Positions 1 through 6,612 of a DNA stretch of 11,430 nucleotides are shown piece after piece; within the stretch, counting starts at the first letter, position 1; every line of letters starts with the position of its first letter. Both the position numbers and the translations under genes were made by a program. Where the stretch lies: NCBI GenBank assembly GCA_002501285.1, contig DLSG01000059.1, forward strand, positions 1 through 11,430, in the 5' to 3' direction. The notes under the pieces were generated by a model. The model saw only the letters and a program-made list of their open reading frames with translations. It had not been told where the DNA came from and did not search any database. This DNA comes from Christensenella sp. UBA7868 (lineage in GTDB: Bacteria; Bacillota; Clostridia; Christensenellales; UBA1242).

Positions 1-2
1 AT

Positions 3-152
3 ATTATTTATAGTTTTAAATATAAAGATATGAATATTTTAAATGCGTTTATAAGTGTGCTTGATATTTTGGCAGATAAATATGCAGCTTTAAGACTTCC
101 ACTAAAAGACATTAAAAGTGAACTGCTTTCTTATTATAATAGTTTAAGATAA
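3..152 (+). CDS. 3' end of an unrecognised protein (partial, truncated by window start)
   Basis: An open frame runs from the left edge to a TAA at 150-152 and gives the last 49 residues of a protein, ending ...SYYNSLR. The visible part is mostly helical in character, with alternating hydrophobic and charged residues (LNAFISVLDILADKYAALR, then LPLKDIKSELLSYY), and has no transmembrane stretch or metal-binding motif. No start or RBS precedes it in the window. The codons are as A/T-rich as those of the neighbours, and the frame has no stop over its full visible length. I do not recognise the family. It is convergent with ylbJ, whose stop lies 112 bp downstream, so the two transcripts run toward each other. 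The open stretch is short, so a chance frame cannot be fully excluded. Confidence 0.55.
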   Translation: MIYSFKYKDMNILNAFISVLDILADKYAALRLPLKDIKSELLSYYNSLR

Positions 153-240
153 GATTATAAATGTTTGTAAATATTTAGTTTCAAAATCTAATTTTAAGAA
201 AATTTGATATTAAAAGCGAAAAAGGGTTTAGAAATTTAAT

Positions 241-267
241 AAAACTTATAGGGAATTGTAAGTTTTA
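241..267 (-). terminator. Possible weak terminator after ylbJ
   Basis: AAAACTTA (241-248) and TAAGTTTT (259-266) are perfect inverted complements around a ~10-nt spacer, with one further T-A pair outside. Read on the minus strand, the hairpin is followed by TTTATTAAATTT-like sequence and overlaps the ylbJ stop codon at 265-267. The stem is A/T-rich and the T tract is interrupted, so it would be weak. It is the only hairpin near the end of the tmcAL-ylbJ unit that faces the right way. Confidence 0.3.
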
Positions 268-1446
268 AAATAAGAAAAGGCAAAATAAATAAGTTATTAA
301 TAATGAGATAACGCCATGTAAAAGTTTTTGGATAACAAAAACTTTTTTATTTACATTCGTTTTGCTTAAAAATGATGCTGATTGCATTAGAATACTAATT
401 CCTGAAAAACTGATTAAAAAACTTGAAAGAGTTAAAGAAAGACGCAAATTTTGACTTTTAGATAATATACTTATTCCTTTTGTTATTTCAAATATGCCAG
501 CACAAAACCCTTCGGCTTCTAGTGGAGATAGTCCTAAAACTTGTAGCAATTTAATTAATGGGTATAATAATTTGTAATCTAAAACTATTTGAATAAAAAC
601 ATAAAATATTATAATAAAACCACCAACCATTAAAACGCTTCTTATGCTGTTGTACATGATGTCGTCAAGGGTTAATTTTTGAAGTGTTATTTTACTAAAA
701 TCGTCTTGATTTTTTTCTTTAAAATTTTTGTTATTATTACTTTCAAATTTATCAAAATTGTTCAAATTTTTGTTGCTTTCAATTGATGATATATTTGTTA
801 CCCGAGTAGTGTTTTTTATGGTAGCTAAATTTTTAGTGCTATTAAAATTATTTAAAACATTTAATTTTTTATTATTATTTTGTTTTAAATTTATGTGTCC
901 AAAAATTATGCCATTAATTATACTTGAAATAATGTGTGAAATAAAAAGTATAAATCCGATTTTTGCACTTGAAAAAAATCCGACCCCAACACTTCCAATA
1001 ACAAAAAGTGGCCCGCTTGTTGATGAAAAGGATAATATTTTTTGTGCGTCTTTTTTTGTAATTAAACCTTGGCTATAAAATTCGCTTGTAAGTTTTGCAC
1101 CGATAGGATAGCCTGAAATGATGCTCATAAAAAAGATGTAAAAACTTATTGCGGGCGTGCAAAATAAAAATTTTGTAAGCCACTTAAATTTAGAGCAAAC
1201 ATAAAAAATAAATTCAAAATTTGACATTAGTTTTGTTATAAATAAAAAGGGTAGTAAAGATGGTAATATTTTTGTTCCATAAAGCAAAATTCCGTCTATT
1301 GTGGTGGCTATATATTTTGCGGGATTTATTATAAAAAAAGCAGAGATTAAACAAAGAAAAAAACACAATAAAAATTGTGCTTTATACTTTTTTATAATAC
1401 TAAAAAATTTACTTGATTTTTTAACTTTTAAAACTTCAATTTTCAC
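265..1446 (-). CDS. ylbJ: YlbJ-family sporulation integral membrane protein
   Basis: A 393-residue polytopic membrane protein of the YlbJ family (nucleoside-recognition/'Gate' domain type). In Bacillus subtilis ylbJ is a mother-cell sporulation gene needed for normal heat-resistant spores; the transported or sensed substrate is unknown. Hydrophobic segments lie at about 24-41, 50-75, 97-112, 145-183, 271-300, 341-357 and 375-393. Family hallmarks are GYPIGAKL (112-119), the STSGPLFVIGSVGVG block (142-156), GIFEITKG (317-324) and QKLLHG (373-378). A hydrophilic Asn/Lys-rich linker (about 186-255) separates the two membrane halves. The start is taken as GTG at 1446: no good Shine-Dalgarno is visible, and the overlapping ATG one base upstream runs straight into TGA. 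It begins 16 bp after the tmcAL stop, so the two are probably co-transcribed and translationally coupled. Presence of this gene suggests, but does not prove, a spore-former. Confidence 0.88.
   Translation of the reverse strand: MKIEVLKVKKSSKFFSIIKKYKAQFLLCFFLCLISAFFIINPAKYIATTIDGILLYGTKILPSLLPFLFITKLMSNFEFIFYVCSKFKWLTKFLFCTPAISFYIFFMSIISGYPIGAKLTSEFYSQGLITKKDAQKILSFSSTSGPLFVIGSVGVGFFSSAKIGFILFISHIISSIINGIIFGHINLKQNNNKKLNVLNNFNSTKNLATIKNTTRVTNISSIESNKNLNNFDKFESNNNKNFKEKNQDDFSKITLQKLTLDDIMYNSIRSVLMVGGFIIIFYVFIQIVLDYKLLYPLIKLLQVLGLSPLEAEGFCAGIFEITKGISILSKSQNLRLSLTLSSFLISFSGISILMQSASFLSKTNVNKKVFVIQKLLHGVISLLITYLFCLFLF
320..350 (+). terminator. Hairpin with T-rich tail inside the 3' end of ylbJ; possible terminator for the upstream + strand gene
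   Basis: AAAAGTTTTTG (320-330), loop GATAA, CAAAAACTTTT (336-346) form a perfect 11-bp stem. On the + strand it is followed by TTATTTAC, so it has the shape of an intrinsic terminator for the convergent gene ending at 152. The same bases encode the conserved C-terminal KKVFVIQKLLHG segment of YlbJ on the other strand, so the symmetry may be a by-product of Lys/Phe/Leu codons. Confidence 0.35.
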
Positions 1447-1462
1447 ATAAATAGAATATGCT

Positions 1463-2836
1463 TTAAGTTCTCATTTTATTATATAAATCAACTTCGTTTA
1501 AATGTGTGTTGTAAATTAAATTATAAACAATATTTGCATTGTTCTCGATAGAAAATAGTTTTTTATTTAACTTGTTAAATCTTTTATTTTCAACATCTAA
1601 TTTTCTAAAAATTAAAAATTTTGTGTTAATTTCGCTGATATTTAGGCGTTTTTGTGGGTTAAGAGCCAATATTTTTAAATAAATAATATTTTTTGTGGTA
1701 TAAAATTTATGTATAGTTTTTTTGTCTATTGATAAAAGAGCGTTTAAAAGCACGCTGTTTATTTTGCTTTGTTTATATCTTTTAGTAAGCAATTTTTTGT
1801 AAAATTCATCAAAGTTATTCGTGTTTTCTGCTTCTAGTTTTAACTTGTTTTCTAGGCCTTCGCTAACAGAATAAATGTTTTTCAATTCACTCTTTTTTAT
1901 TGTTTTAATTTTGTATAAAATAAGTGATTTTAAAAGCGTAGGGAATTGACTTAATTTAATGTCTGTTTTTAAATTAAAATTTGAGAAATTTGAAGCGGAT
2001 ACATCTTTAAAATTTTTTGAAAATTCGGCACCTAAATTTGGTGAGTTGTCTTCTAAAATTTTAGCGTCTAAATTTAAAAATTTTTGATTATAATTTTGGA
2101 AATATTGGATAGAATTTTTAGGTAAAAACTCTTTAATTTTATCTAAATTGTTTTCAAAAATATTGTTACGCAAAAAACTTGCAGATGCAAAATTTTGAAC
2201 AAGTTTGTTAGAGTTGTAATTATCAACTCTTTTAATTAAAATTGGTTTTATTTTGCTTTTTGTTTTAATAAGTGCTTTAATGTATTCAAGTGCTAATGTA
2301 TTGTTTGGTCTTGATAAAATTTCGTTAATTTCGGTTTTGAAAGGTGCTAAAGTTTCAAAATTTTCAATGTTGTCTAAAAGCGCTTTCAAATAGCATGAGT
2401 TATAATTTAAACCCGATTTTAAATTTTGTTTTAACAACTTTTTAAAAATTTTTGGTTCTTTTAGCATAAATTTTGCAAGAGTAAAAAATGCTTCTTTACA
2501 AAAAGTTTCAACGCCAAAAGCAAGATAAGAAATGTTTAAAGAGTTTAAAATTTTTATTGCACTATATCCAAAAATTTCGGCGTTGTTACAGCAAAAAGCG
2601 GTGGGGAAATTTATTGCTAAATCTATACCGTTTTCGGCGCATATTTTTGCCCTTGTATATTTATCTAAAATGCAAGGCTCACTACGCTGGGAAAAGTTTC
2701 CAGAAAGAAGCCCAACAACAAAGTTTGAACCTGTTATCTTTTTTGCTTCATTTATTAAATATGTGTGCCCAGTGTGCATCGGATTAAATTCACAAATTAT
2801 TGCAAGAGTATTATTTTGTTGAATATCTTTTTTCAT
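1463..2836 (-). CDS. tmcAL: tRNA(Met) cytidine acetate ligase (TmcAL, former YlbM/DUF795)
   Basis: Cytoplasmic enzyme that uses acetate and ATP to form N4-acetylcytidine at the wobble C34 of elongator tRNA-Met (known for B. subtilis TmcAL). The N-terminal nucleotidyltransferase-like fold is evident: IICEFNPMHTGH (13-24) carries the HxGH nucleotide-binding signature, followed by SGNFSQRSEP (45-54), DKYTRAKICAENGIDLAINFP (58-78), and the PNNTLALEYIKAL (177-189) and FASASFLRNNI (216-226) blocks. A C-terminal helical region includes KRYKQSKINSVLLNALLSI (352-370). At 457 residues it is longer than typical members (about 400); the excess is mainly an Asn/Ser/Phe-rich stretch at about 244-300. The start ATG at 2836 follows AAAAGGA with a 5-nt spacer. 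It is the first gene of the minus-strand unit with ylbJ and is divergent from ackA. Confidence 0.9.
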   Translation of the reverse strand: MKKDIQQNNTLAIICEFNPMHTGHTYLINEAKKITGSNFVVGLLSGNFSQRSEPCILDKYTRAKICAENGIDLAINFPTAFCCNNAEIFGYSAIKILNSLNISYLAFGVETFCKEAFFTLAKFMLKEPKIFKKLLKQNLKSGLNYNSCYLKALLDNIENFETLAPFKTEINEILSRPNNTLALEYIKALIKTKSKIKPILIKRVDNYNSNKLVQNFASASFLRNNIFENNLDKIKEFLPKNSIQYFQNYNQKFLNLDAKILEDNSPNLGAEFSKNFKDVSASNFSNFNLKTDIKLSQFPTLLKSLILYKIKTIKKSELKNIYSVSEGLENKLKLEAENTNNFDEFYKKLLTKRYKQSKINSVLLNALLSIDKKTIHKFYTTKNIIYLKILALNPQKRLNISEINTKFLIFRKLDVENKRFNKLNKKLFSIENNANIVYNLIYNTHLNEVDLYNKMRT

Positions 2837-2874
2837 AAAATTCCTTTTAAAACCATTTTGCTAATTTCTTTTAT

Positions 2875-2901
2875 TTTATAATAAATTTCAAAAAAATCAA
2901 A
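2875..2901 (-). promoter_or_regulatory. Tentative promoter for tmcAL-ylbJ
   Basis: On the minus strand TTTGAT (2901-2896) and TATAAA (2880-2875) are separated by 15 bp, about 40 bp before the tmcAL start. The spacing is short and both boxes deviate from consensus, so this is only the best available candidate in an A/T-rich gap where chance matches are common. Confidence 0.25.
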
Positions 2902-2918
2902 GTTGTTTTAAAATTTAC

Positions 2919-2947
2919 TTGCAAAAAATTTAAAAAAACAATATACT
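2919..2947 (+). promoter_or_regulatory. Sigma-A-type promoter of ackA
   Basis: TTGCAA (2919-2924), a 17-bp spacer and TATACT (2942-2947) form a near-consensus housekeeping promoter. A start site near 2954 would leave a leader of only about 22 nt containing AAGGAG (2959-2964) before the ackA ATG. No operator-like palindrome is obvious. Confidence 0.7.
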
Positions 2948-2975
2948 AAATTTGTTTTAAGGAGAAAATTAGATT

Positions 2976-4166
2976 ATGAAAATTTTAGTTATCAATTGCG
3001 GAAGTTCAAGTTTGAAATATCAACTTTTAAACATGGAAGATGAAAGTGTTATTGCAAAAGGACTTGTGGAAAGAATAAATTTAGACGGGGCAAAACTTAC
3101 TCATAAAGCAAATGGAAAAGTTTTTGAATTTTGTGAACCAATTAAAAATCATGCCGTTGCAATTAAAATGGTTTTAAATTGTTTAACCGATAAAGAAATG
3201 GGTGTTATTAAAGATATTAGTGAGATTAATGCGTTTGGACACAGATTCTTGCATGGTGGAGAAATTTGTGAGCCTAGAATTGTTAATGATGAGTTAATGC
3301 AATATTTAAGACAAAATACTGATTTAGCACCTTTGCATGTTCCAGCAAATATTATAGGTATTGAAGCGTGTGAAAATGTTGCGCCAAACATTCCAAATGT
3401 TGTTGTGTTTGATACAGCATTCCATCAAACAATGCCAAAAAAAGCATATATGTATGCTATTCCTCAACATTTTTACACTGAATACAAAATTCGTAAATAT
3501 GGGTTTCATGGAATGAGCCACCAATTTGTAAGTGAAGAAGCAGCAAAAATGTTAAATAAACCATTAGAAGACACAAAAATAATTACTTGTCATATTGGAA
3601 ATGGCGCTAGTTTGTGTGCGGTTCTTGGTGGAAAGAGTATGGACACTACTATGGGATTTACTCCACTTGCTGGTGTTATGATGGGAACAAGAAGTGGGGA
3701 TATTGACCCTTCTGTTCTTGAATTTATTATGAAAAAAACAGGTTGGGATATTAAAGAAACTACAAACTTTTTAAATAAACAATGTGGTTTGCTTGGAATT
3801 AGTGGTTTTTCAAGTGATAGTAGAGATATTGAAAATCAACTTCAAACTAATGAAAACGCAAGGCTTGCTATGGATATGATGTGTTATACAATTACTAAAA
3901 ATATTGCAAGTTTCGCTGGTGTGTTAAATGGTGTTGATGCAATTGTGTTTACAGCTGGAATTGGTGAAAATTCGCCAGAACTTCGTGAAGAAGTTTTAGA
4001 TAATTTAACTTATCTTGGAATAGACCTTGACAAAGAAAAAAATAGACAAACAATTAGAAAAGATGCAACAGAAATTACTAAAAAAGATAGTAAAGTTAAA
4101 GTGTTTGTAATTCCAACAAACGAAGAACTTGTTATTGCAAGAGAAACTGAAAAATTAGTAAAATAA
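2976..4166 (+). CDS. ackA: Acetate kinase
   Basis: Cytoplasmic ASKHA-fold kinase interconverting acetate + ATP and acetyl phosphate + ADP; with phosphotransacetylase it makes ATP from acetyl-CoA during fermentation. At 396 residues it has the normal family length. Signatures seen are VINCGSSSLKY (5-15), GHRFLHGG (88-95), FDTAFHQTMP (145-154), KYGFHGMSH (174-182), CHIGNGASL (205-213), TPLAGVMMGTRSGDIDP (229-245) and FTAGIGENSP (about 325-334). The catalytic and acetate-site residues known from the Methanosarcina enzyme are present: Asn7, Arg90, His178, Arg239 and Glu384. The ATG at 2976 lies 11 nt after AAGGAG, and the N-terminus matches the family exactly. The usual partner gene pta is not next to it. 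It is transcribed alone, divergently from tmcAL, with a possible weak terminator at 4257-4291. Confidence 0.97.
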   Translation: MKILVINCGSSSLKYQLLNMEDESVIAKGLVERINLDGAKLTHKANGKVFEFCEPIKNHAVAIKMVLNCLTDKEMGVIKDISEINAFGHRFLHGGEICEPRIVNDELMQYLRQNTDLAPLHVPANIIGIEACENVAPNIPNVVVFDTAFHQTMPKKAYMYAIPQHFYTEYKIRKYGFHGMSHQFVSEEAAKMLNKPLEDTKIITCHIGNGASLCAVLGGKSMDTTMGFTPLAGVMMGTRSGDIDPSVLEFIMKKTGWDIKETTNFLNKQCGLLGISGFSSDSRDIENQLQTNENARLAMDMMCYTITKNIASFAGVLNGVDAIVFTAGIGENSPELREEVLDNLTYLGIDLDKEKNRQTIRKDATEITKKDSKVKVFVIPTNEELVIARETEKLVK

Positions 4167-4256
4167 TTAATTTTCGAAAACAGAAAAATAAGAAAACGGA
4201 AAGATAAAATAATTTTATTCATTAAAAAAATTAATCTAAAACGAATAAACAATCAA

Positions 4257-4291
4257 GTGATTTTACGATTTTGTAAAGCCACTACTTTTGT
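4257..4291 (+). terminator. Possible ackA terminator
   Basis: GTGATTTTAC (4257-4266) and GTAAAGCCAC (4273-4282) form a 10-bp stem with one A/C mismatch and one G-T pair around a 6-nt loop. The sequence TACTTTTGTTT follows, giving an interrupted T tract. It is imperfect, but it is the best terminator candidate in the 223-bp gap between ackA and rpmF. Confidence 0.4.
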
Positions 4292-4321
4292 TTAAGAAAA
4301 TAAAAAAAATGTAAAAAATCA

Positions 4322-4350
4322 TTGACAAAAGTTTTTTTATGCATTATAAT
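4322..4350 (+). promoter_or_regulatory. Perfect-consensus sigma-A promoter of rpmF
   Basis: TTGACA (4322-4327), 17-bp spacer, TATAAT (4345-4350): both hexamers and the spacing match the consensus exactly. The predicted start is near 4357. The short leader carries GAGAGGTG (about 4378-4385) just before the rpmF ATG at 4390. This indicates strong, independent expression of L32 apart from ackA and plsX. Confidence 0.9.
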
Positions 4351-4389
4351 TTGTGAGTAAAATTTTGAAATTTATTAGAGAGGTGTGAT

Positions 4390-4581
4390 ATGGCTGTTCC
4401 AAAAGTTAAGGTAAGCAGAGCTAGAAGAGATTCAAGAAAAGCAAACTGGAAATTAGAAACTCCTAGCGTTGTAAAATGTCCACATTGTCACGAATATACT
4501 ACTCCACATCAAGCTTGCAGTAAATGTGGTTATTATAAAGGTGAACAAGTTGTAGATATGAATAAAAAGAAAGAAAACTAA
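4390..4581 (+). CDS. rpmF: Large ribosomal subunit protein bL32, zinc-ribbon form
   Basis: Small basic protein of the 50S subunit, located near the peptidyl transferase region. The 63 residues begin MAVPKVKVSRARRDSRKANW, the canonical L32 N-terminus. A zinc ribbon follows with cysteines at 30, 33, 43 and 46 (CPHC...CSKC), so this is the zinc-containing paralogue type rather than a cysteine-free one. The C-terminal tail is Lys-rich. The gene stands alone between its own promoter and a strong terminator. In many Firmicutes rpmF is preceded by a yceD/DUF177 gene, but here the 223-bp upstream gap is too short for one and contains no convincing coding frame. Confidence 0.97.
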   Translation: MAVPKVKVSRARRDSRKANWKLETPSVVKCPHCHEYTTPHQACSKCGYYKGEQVVDMNKKKEN

Positions 4582-4622
4582 TATAAAACCTAAAAGTAAA
4601 AGTTAAGTTTTAAGTGTTAATT

Positions 4623-4655
4623 AAAATTGCCAAACAATGTTTGACAATTTTTTTT
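4623..4655 (+). terminator. Intrinsic terminator of rpmF
   Basis: AAAATTG-C-CAAAC (4623-4635), loop AAT, GTTTG-A-CAATTTT (4639-4651) form a 13-position stem with a single C/A mismatch (C4630 opposite A4644), followed by an uninterrupted T run to 4655. It lies about 40 bp after the rpmF stop. The 3' arm contains the TTGACA (4641-4646) of the next promoter. Confidence 0.85.
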
Positions 4656-4668
4656 ATTATGTTATAAT
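4641..4668 (+). promoter_or_regulatory. Promoter of plsX-rnc, with the -35 inside the rpmF terminator
   Basis: TTGACA (4641-4646), a 16-bp spacer that contains the terminator T tract, and TATAAT (4663-4668). The predicted start near 4675 gives an ~80-nt A/T-rich leader before plsX. I see no FapR-like palindrome in that leader. Confidence 0.75.
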
Positions 4669-4754
4669 AAATATGGAAATTTTAAAATATTGTTTTATTT
4701 TTTTATATGAAATAAAACTTATTTACAACATATTAACAAATAAAAGGTGGAATT

Positions 4755-5792
4755 ATGACAAAAATTTTATTAGATACATTAGGTTTGGATAAAGGCTATA
4801 AAGAGGTTGTTTTGGGAGGACTTAACGCATTAAAAGAAAATGATGGTTTACATATTACTTTTTTAGGGAATAAAGAAGATATTCAAAAGGAATTGCAATC
4901 TTTACAAAAAAAATTTGAAAAAGAAACTCATAAAAAACTTTTTGAACTTGTTAGTATTATTGATGCTCCTGTTGAAATTAGTTGCAACGATATTCCAACA
5001 AAAGCAATAAAGGAAAAAACTAACAGTAGTTTGGTTGTTGGCTTAAACGAATTAAAAAATGGTTATGATGCATTAATTTCTGGGGGAAGTACGGGTGCGG
5101 TTCTTACTGGTGGATTTTTAAAAATTGGAAGAATTAAGGGGGTGTCTAGACCTGCTCTTTGCCCAATGCTTCCAACGCTTACAGACAAAAAGGTTATGCT
5201 TATAGATTGTGGGGCAAATGTTGATGCAAAACCTATTAATTTGTGCGACTATGCTTTAATGGCAAATATATATTTAAAAAGTGCTTTAAATATTGAAAAT
5301 CCACGTATAGCACTTTTAAATATTGGCGTTGAAGAAAACAAAGGAAATGAATTAACAAAAGAAACTTATGGGCTTTTGAAACAAATGCCAATTAATTTTA
5401 TTGGAAATTTGGAAGCAAGAGAATTTTTAAGCGGGAATGCTGATGTTGTTATTTGTGATGCGTTTAGTGGTAATGTGTTGCTTAAAGGTACAGAAGGTGC
5501 CGTTATGATGGTTTTAAGTGAATTGAAACGAGAAATTAAAAATTCTTTCTGGTGCAAAATTGGTGTGCTATTTATGAAAAAAGCGTTCAAAAACCTTAAA
5601 AAAGAACTAAAAACCGAAAATTATGGTGGTTCTATTATGCTTGGGCTTAAAAAGACTTTAATAAAAGTTCATGGTGCAAGCACTCATGTTGCGTTTGAAG
5701 TTGCTATAAAACAAGCAATTGATATGGCACAAAACAATGTTCTTGAAAAATTTGAAACAGAATTTAACAGTCGTTTGGAGAATGAAAATTAA
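4755..5792 (+). CDS. plsX: Phosphate acyltransferase PlsX
   Basis: Peripheral membrane enzyme that converts acyl-ACP and phosphate to acyl-phosphate, the acyl donor for PlsY in phosphatidic acid synthesis. The 345 residues match the family length (about 330-350). Conserved blocks seen are SGGSTGAVLTGG (109-120), GRIKGVSRPALCPMLPTL (125-142), DCGANVDAKP (151-160), ENPRIALLNIGVEENKGNE (181-199), INFIGNLEAREF (213-224) and CDAFSGNVLLKGTEGA (234-249). The usual N-terminal DAMGGD motif is divergent, reading DTLGLD at 7-12. The ATG at 4755 follows AAAGGTGG by 4 nt. Its stop overlaps the rnc start (TAATG), so the two genes form a translationally coupled pair. The acpP gene that commonly lies between them is absent. 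Confidence 0.95.
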   Translation: MTKILLDTLGLDKGYKEVVLGGLNALKENDGLHITFLGNKEDIQKELQSLQKKFEKETHKKLFELVSIIDAPVEISCNDIPTKAIKEKTNSSLVVGLNELKNGYDALISGGSTGAVLTGGFLKIGRIKGVSRPALCPMLPTLTDKKVMLIDCGANVDAKPINLCDYALMANIYLKSALNIENPRIALLNIGVEENKGNELTKETYGLLKQMPINFIGNLEAREFLSGNADVVICDAFSGNVLLKGTEGAVMMVLSELKREIKNSFWCKIGVLFMKKAFKNLKKELKTENYGGSIMLGLKKTLIKVHGASTHVAFEVAIKQAIDMAQNNVLEKFETEFNSRLENEN

Positions 5793-6478
5793 TGGAAAAT
5801 TTACAAACCGATTTTAAAACTGATAAAGTTGAAGAAATTTTAGGTTATCAATTTAAAAACAAAAACCTTTTAAAAGTGGCTTTAACACATTCTTCGTATG
5901 CACATAAATATGGGCTAGAAAATAACGAAAGGTTAGAGTTCTTTGGTGATAGTATCCTTGGCTTTATTGTTTCAGAATTTTTGTTTGAAAACTTTGTTGA
6001 AAATGAAGGCGCGTTAAGTAAAATGAGAGCAAGTGTTGTTAGTTGTAAATTTTTAAGCGAAATTATAACAAAACTTGGTTTAAATGAATTTTTAAAAGCA
6101 AGTCCTGACGACTTAAAAAATGGTGAAAAAGCAAGGGGTAGTTTGTTTGAAGCGTTGCTTGGCGCGATGTATTTAGATTCTAATATGCAAATATGTAAAG
6201 GCTTTGTGGGGAAAGTGCTTGATTTAACAAAAGAAAACGTAAAAAATGTTTTTGATCAAAATAAGGATTTTAAAACTCTTCTTCAAGAAAAAGTTCAGGC
6301 AAATAAGGGGACAATTGAATATAAACTTTTAAGTGTTTCTGGGGAAGAAAACGCTAAAATATTTGAAATGGAACTTGAAATTAATGGAAAAATTATTACG
6401 TCTGCAAAATCTTCAAGCAAACAAAAAGCGGAAAATCTTTGTGCAAAATATGCACTAGAAAATTATTATTCGGTTTAA
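5792..6478 (+). CDS. rnc: Ribonuclease III
   Basis: Double-strand-specific endoribonuclease (homodimer, Mg2+-dependent) that processes rRNA precursors and some mRNAs. The 228 residues have the usual two-domain order. The nuclease domain (about 10-150) contains the signature NNERLEFFGDSILG (44-57) and GSLFEALLGAMYLD (116-129). The C-terminal dsRNA-binding domain spans about 158-226 and ends in the KQKAENLCAKYALENYY helix. Metal-binding acids Glu49, Asp53 and Glu120 are present. The position three residues before Glu120, normally Asp (Asp114 in E. coli), is Ser117 here. The start ATG at 5792 shares its A with the plsX stop, and GGAGA lies a few bases upstream inside plsX. smc and ftsY, which often follow rnc, are not present, and no clear terminator follows. 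Confidence 0.95.
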   Translation: MENLQTDFKTDKVEEILGYQFKNKNLLKVALTHSSYAHKYGLENNERLEFFGDSILGFIVSEFLFENFVENEGALSKMRASVVSCKFLSEIITKLGLNEFLKASPDDLKNGEKARGSLFEALLGAMYLDSNMQICKGFVGKVLDLTKENVKNVFDQNKDFKTLLQEKVQANKGTIEYKLLSVSGEENAKIFEMELEINGKIITSAKSSSKQKAENLCAKYALENYYSV

Positions 6479-6612
6479 AAAGTTGGCTAGGGTTTGTTTG
6501 TAAATGGCGGGGAATTTAAAGTTTAATTTGAAAGTTTAGATTTATAGTTTTTACTAATAAAAATCCAATTAATAAAAAAATGTAATAATTGATATAATTA
6601 TTTGTAAATTAT

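Noticed and set aside
728..1078. + strand open frame of 116 codons opposite ylbJ
   Set aside because: It is antisense to the well-supported ylbJ frame, encodes a Leu/Phe-rich composition expected from the complement of Lys/Asn-rich and membrane-coding codons, and has no RBS.
2488..2822. Two overlapping + strand open frames (96-99 codons) opposite the 5' half of tmcAL
   Set aside because: They lie opposite the conserved nucleotidyltransferase region of TmcAL, have no plausible RBS, and resemble no family; they are shadow frames.
4010..4252. Minus-strand frame over the ackA end and the ackA-rpmF gap, considered as a possible gene in the gap
   Set aside because: Most of it is antisense to ackA. 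The part in the gap is A/T-driven Phe/Leu/Ile sequence without an RBS. It is not a displaced yceD.
4669..4754. Possible FapR operator or riboswitch in the plsX leader
   Set aside because: No FapR-like palindrome and no stable helix set is visible in this ~80-nt A/T-rich leader, so nothing supports a specific regulator.
6479..6600. Possible terminator after rnc (CAATTA/TAATTG near 6570-6592)
   Set aside because: Only a 6-bp A/T stem with a long loop and no T tract, so it is not a credible terminator. Readthrough from rnc into hpf is possible.
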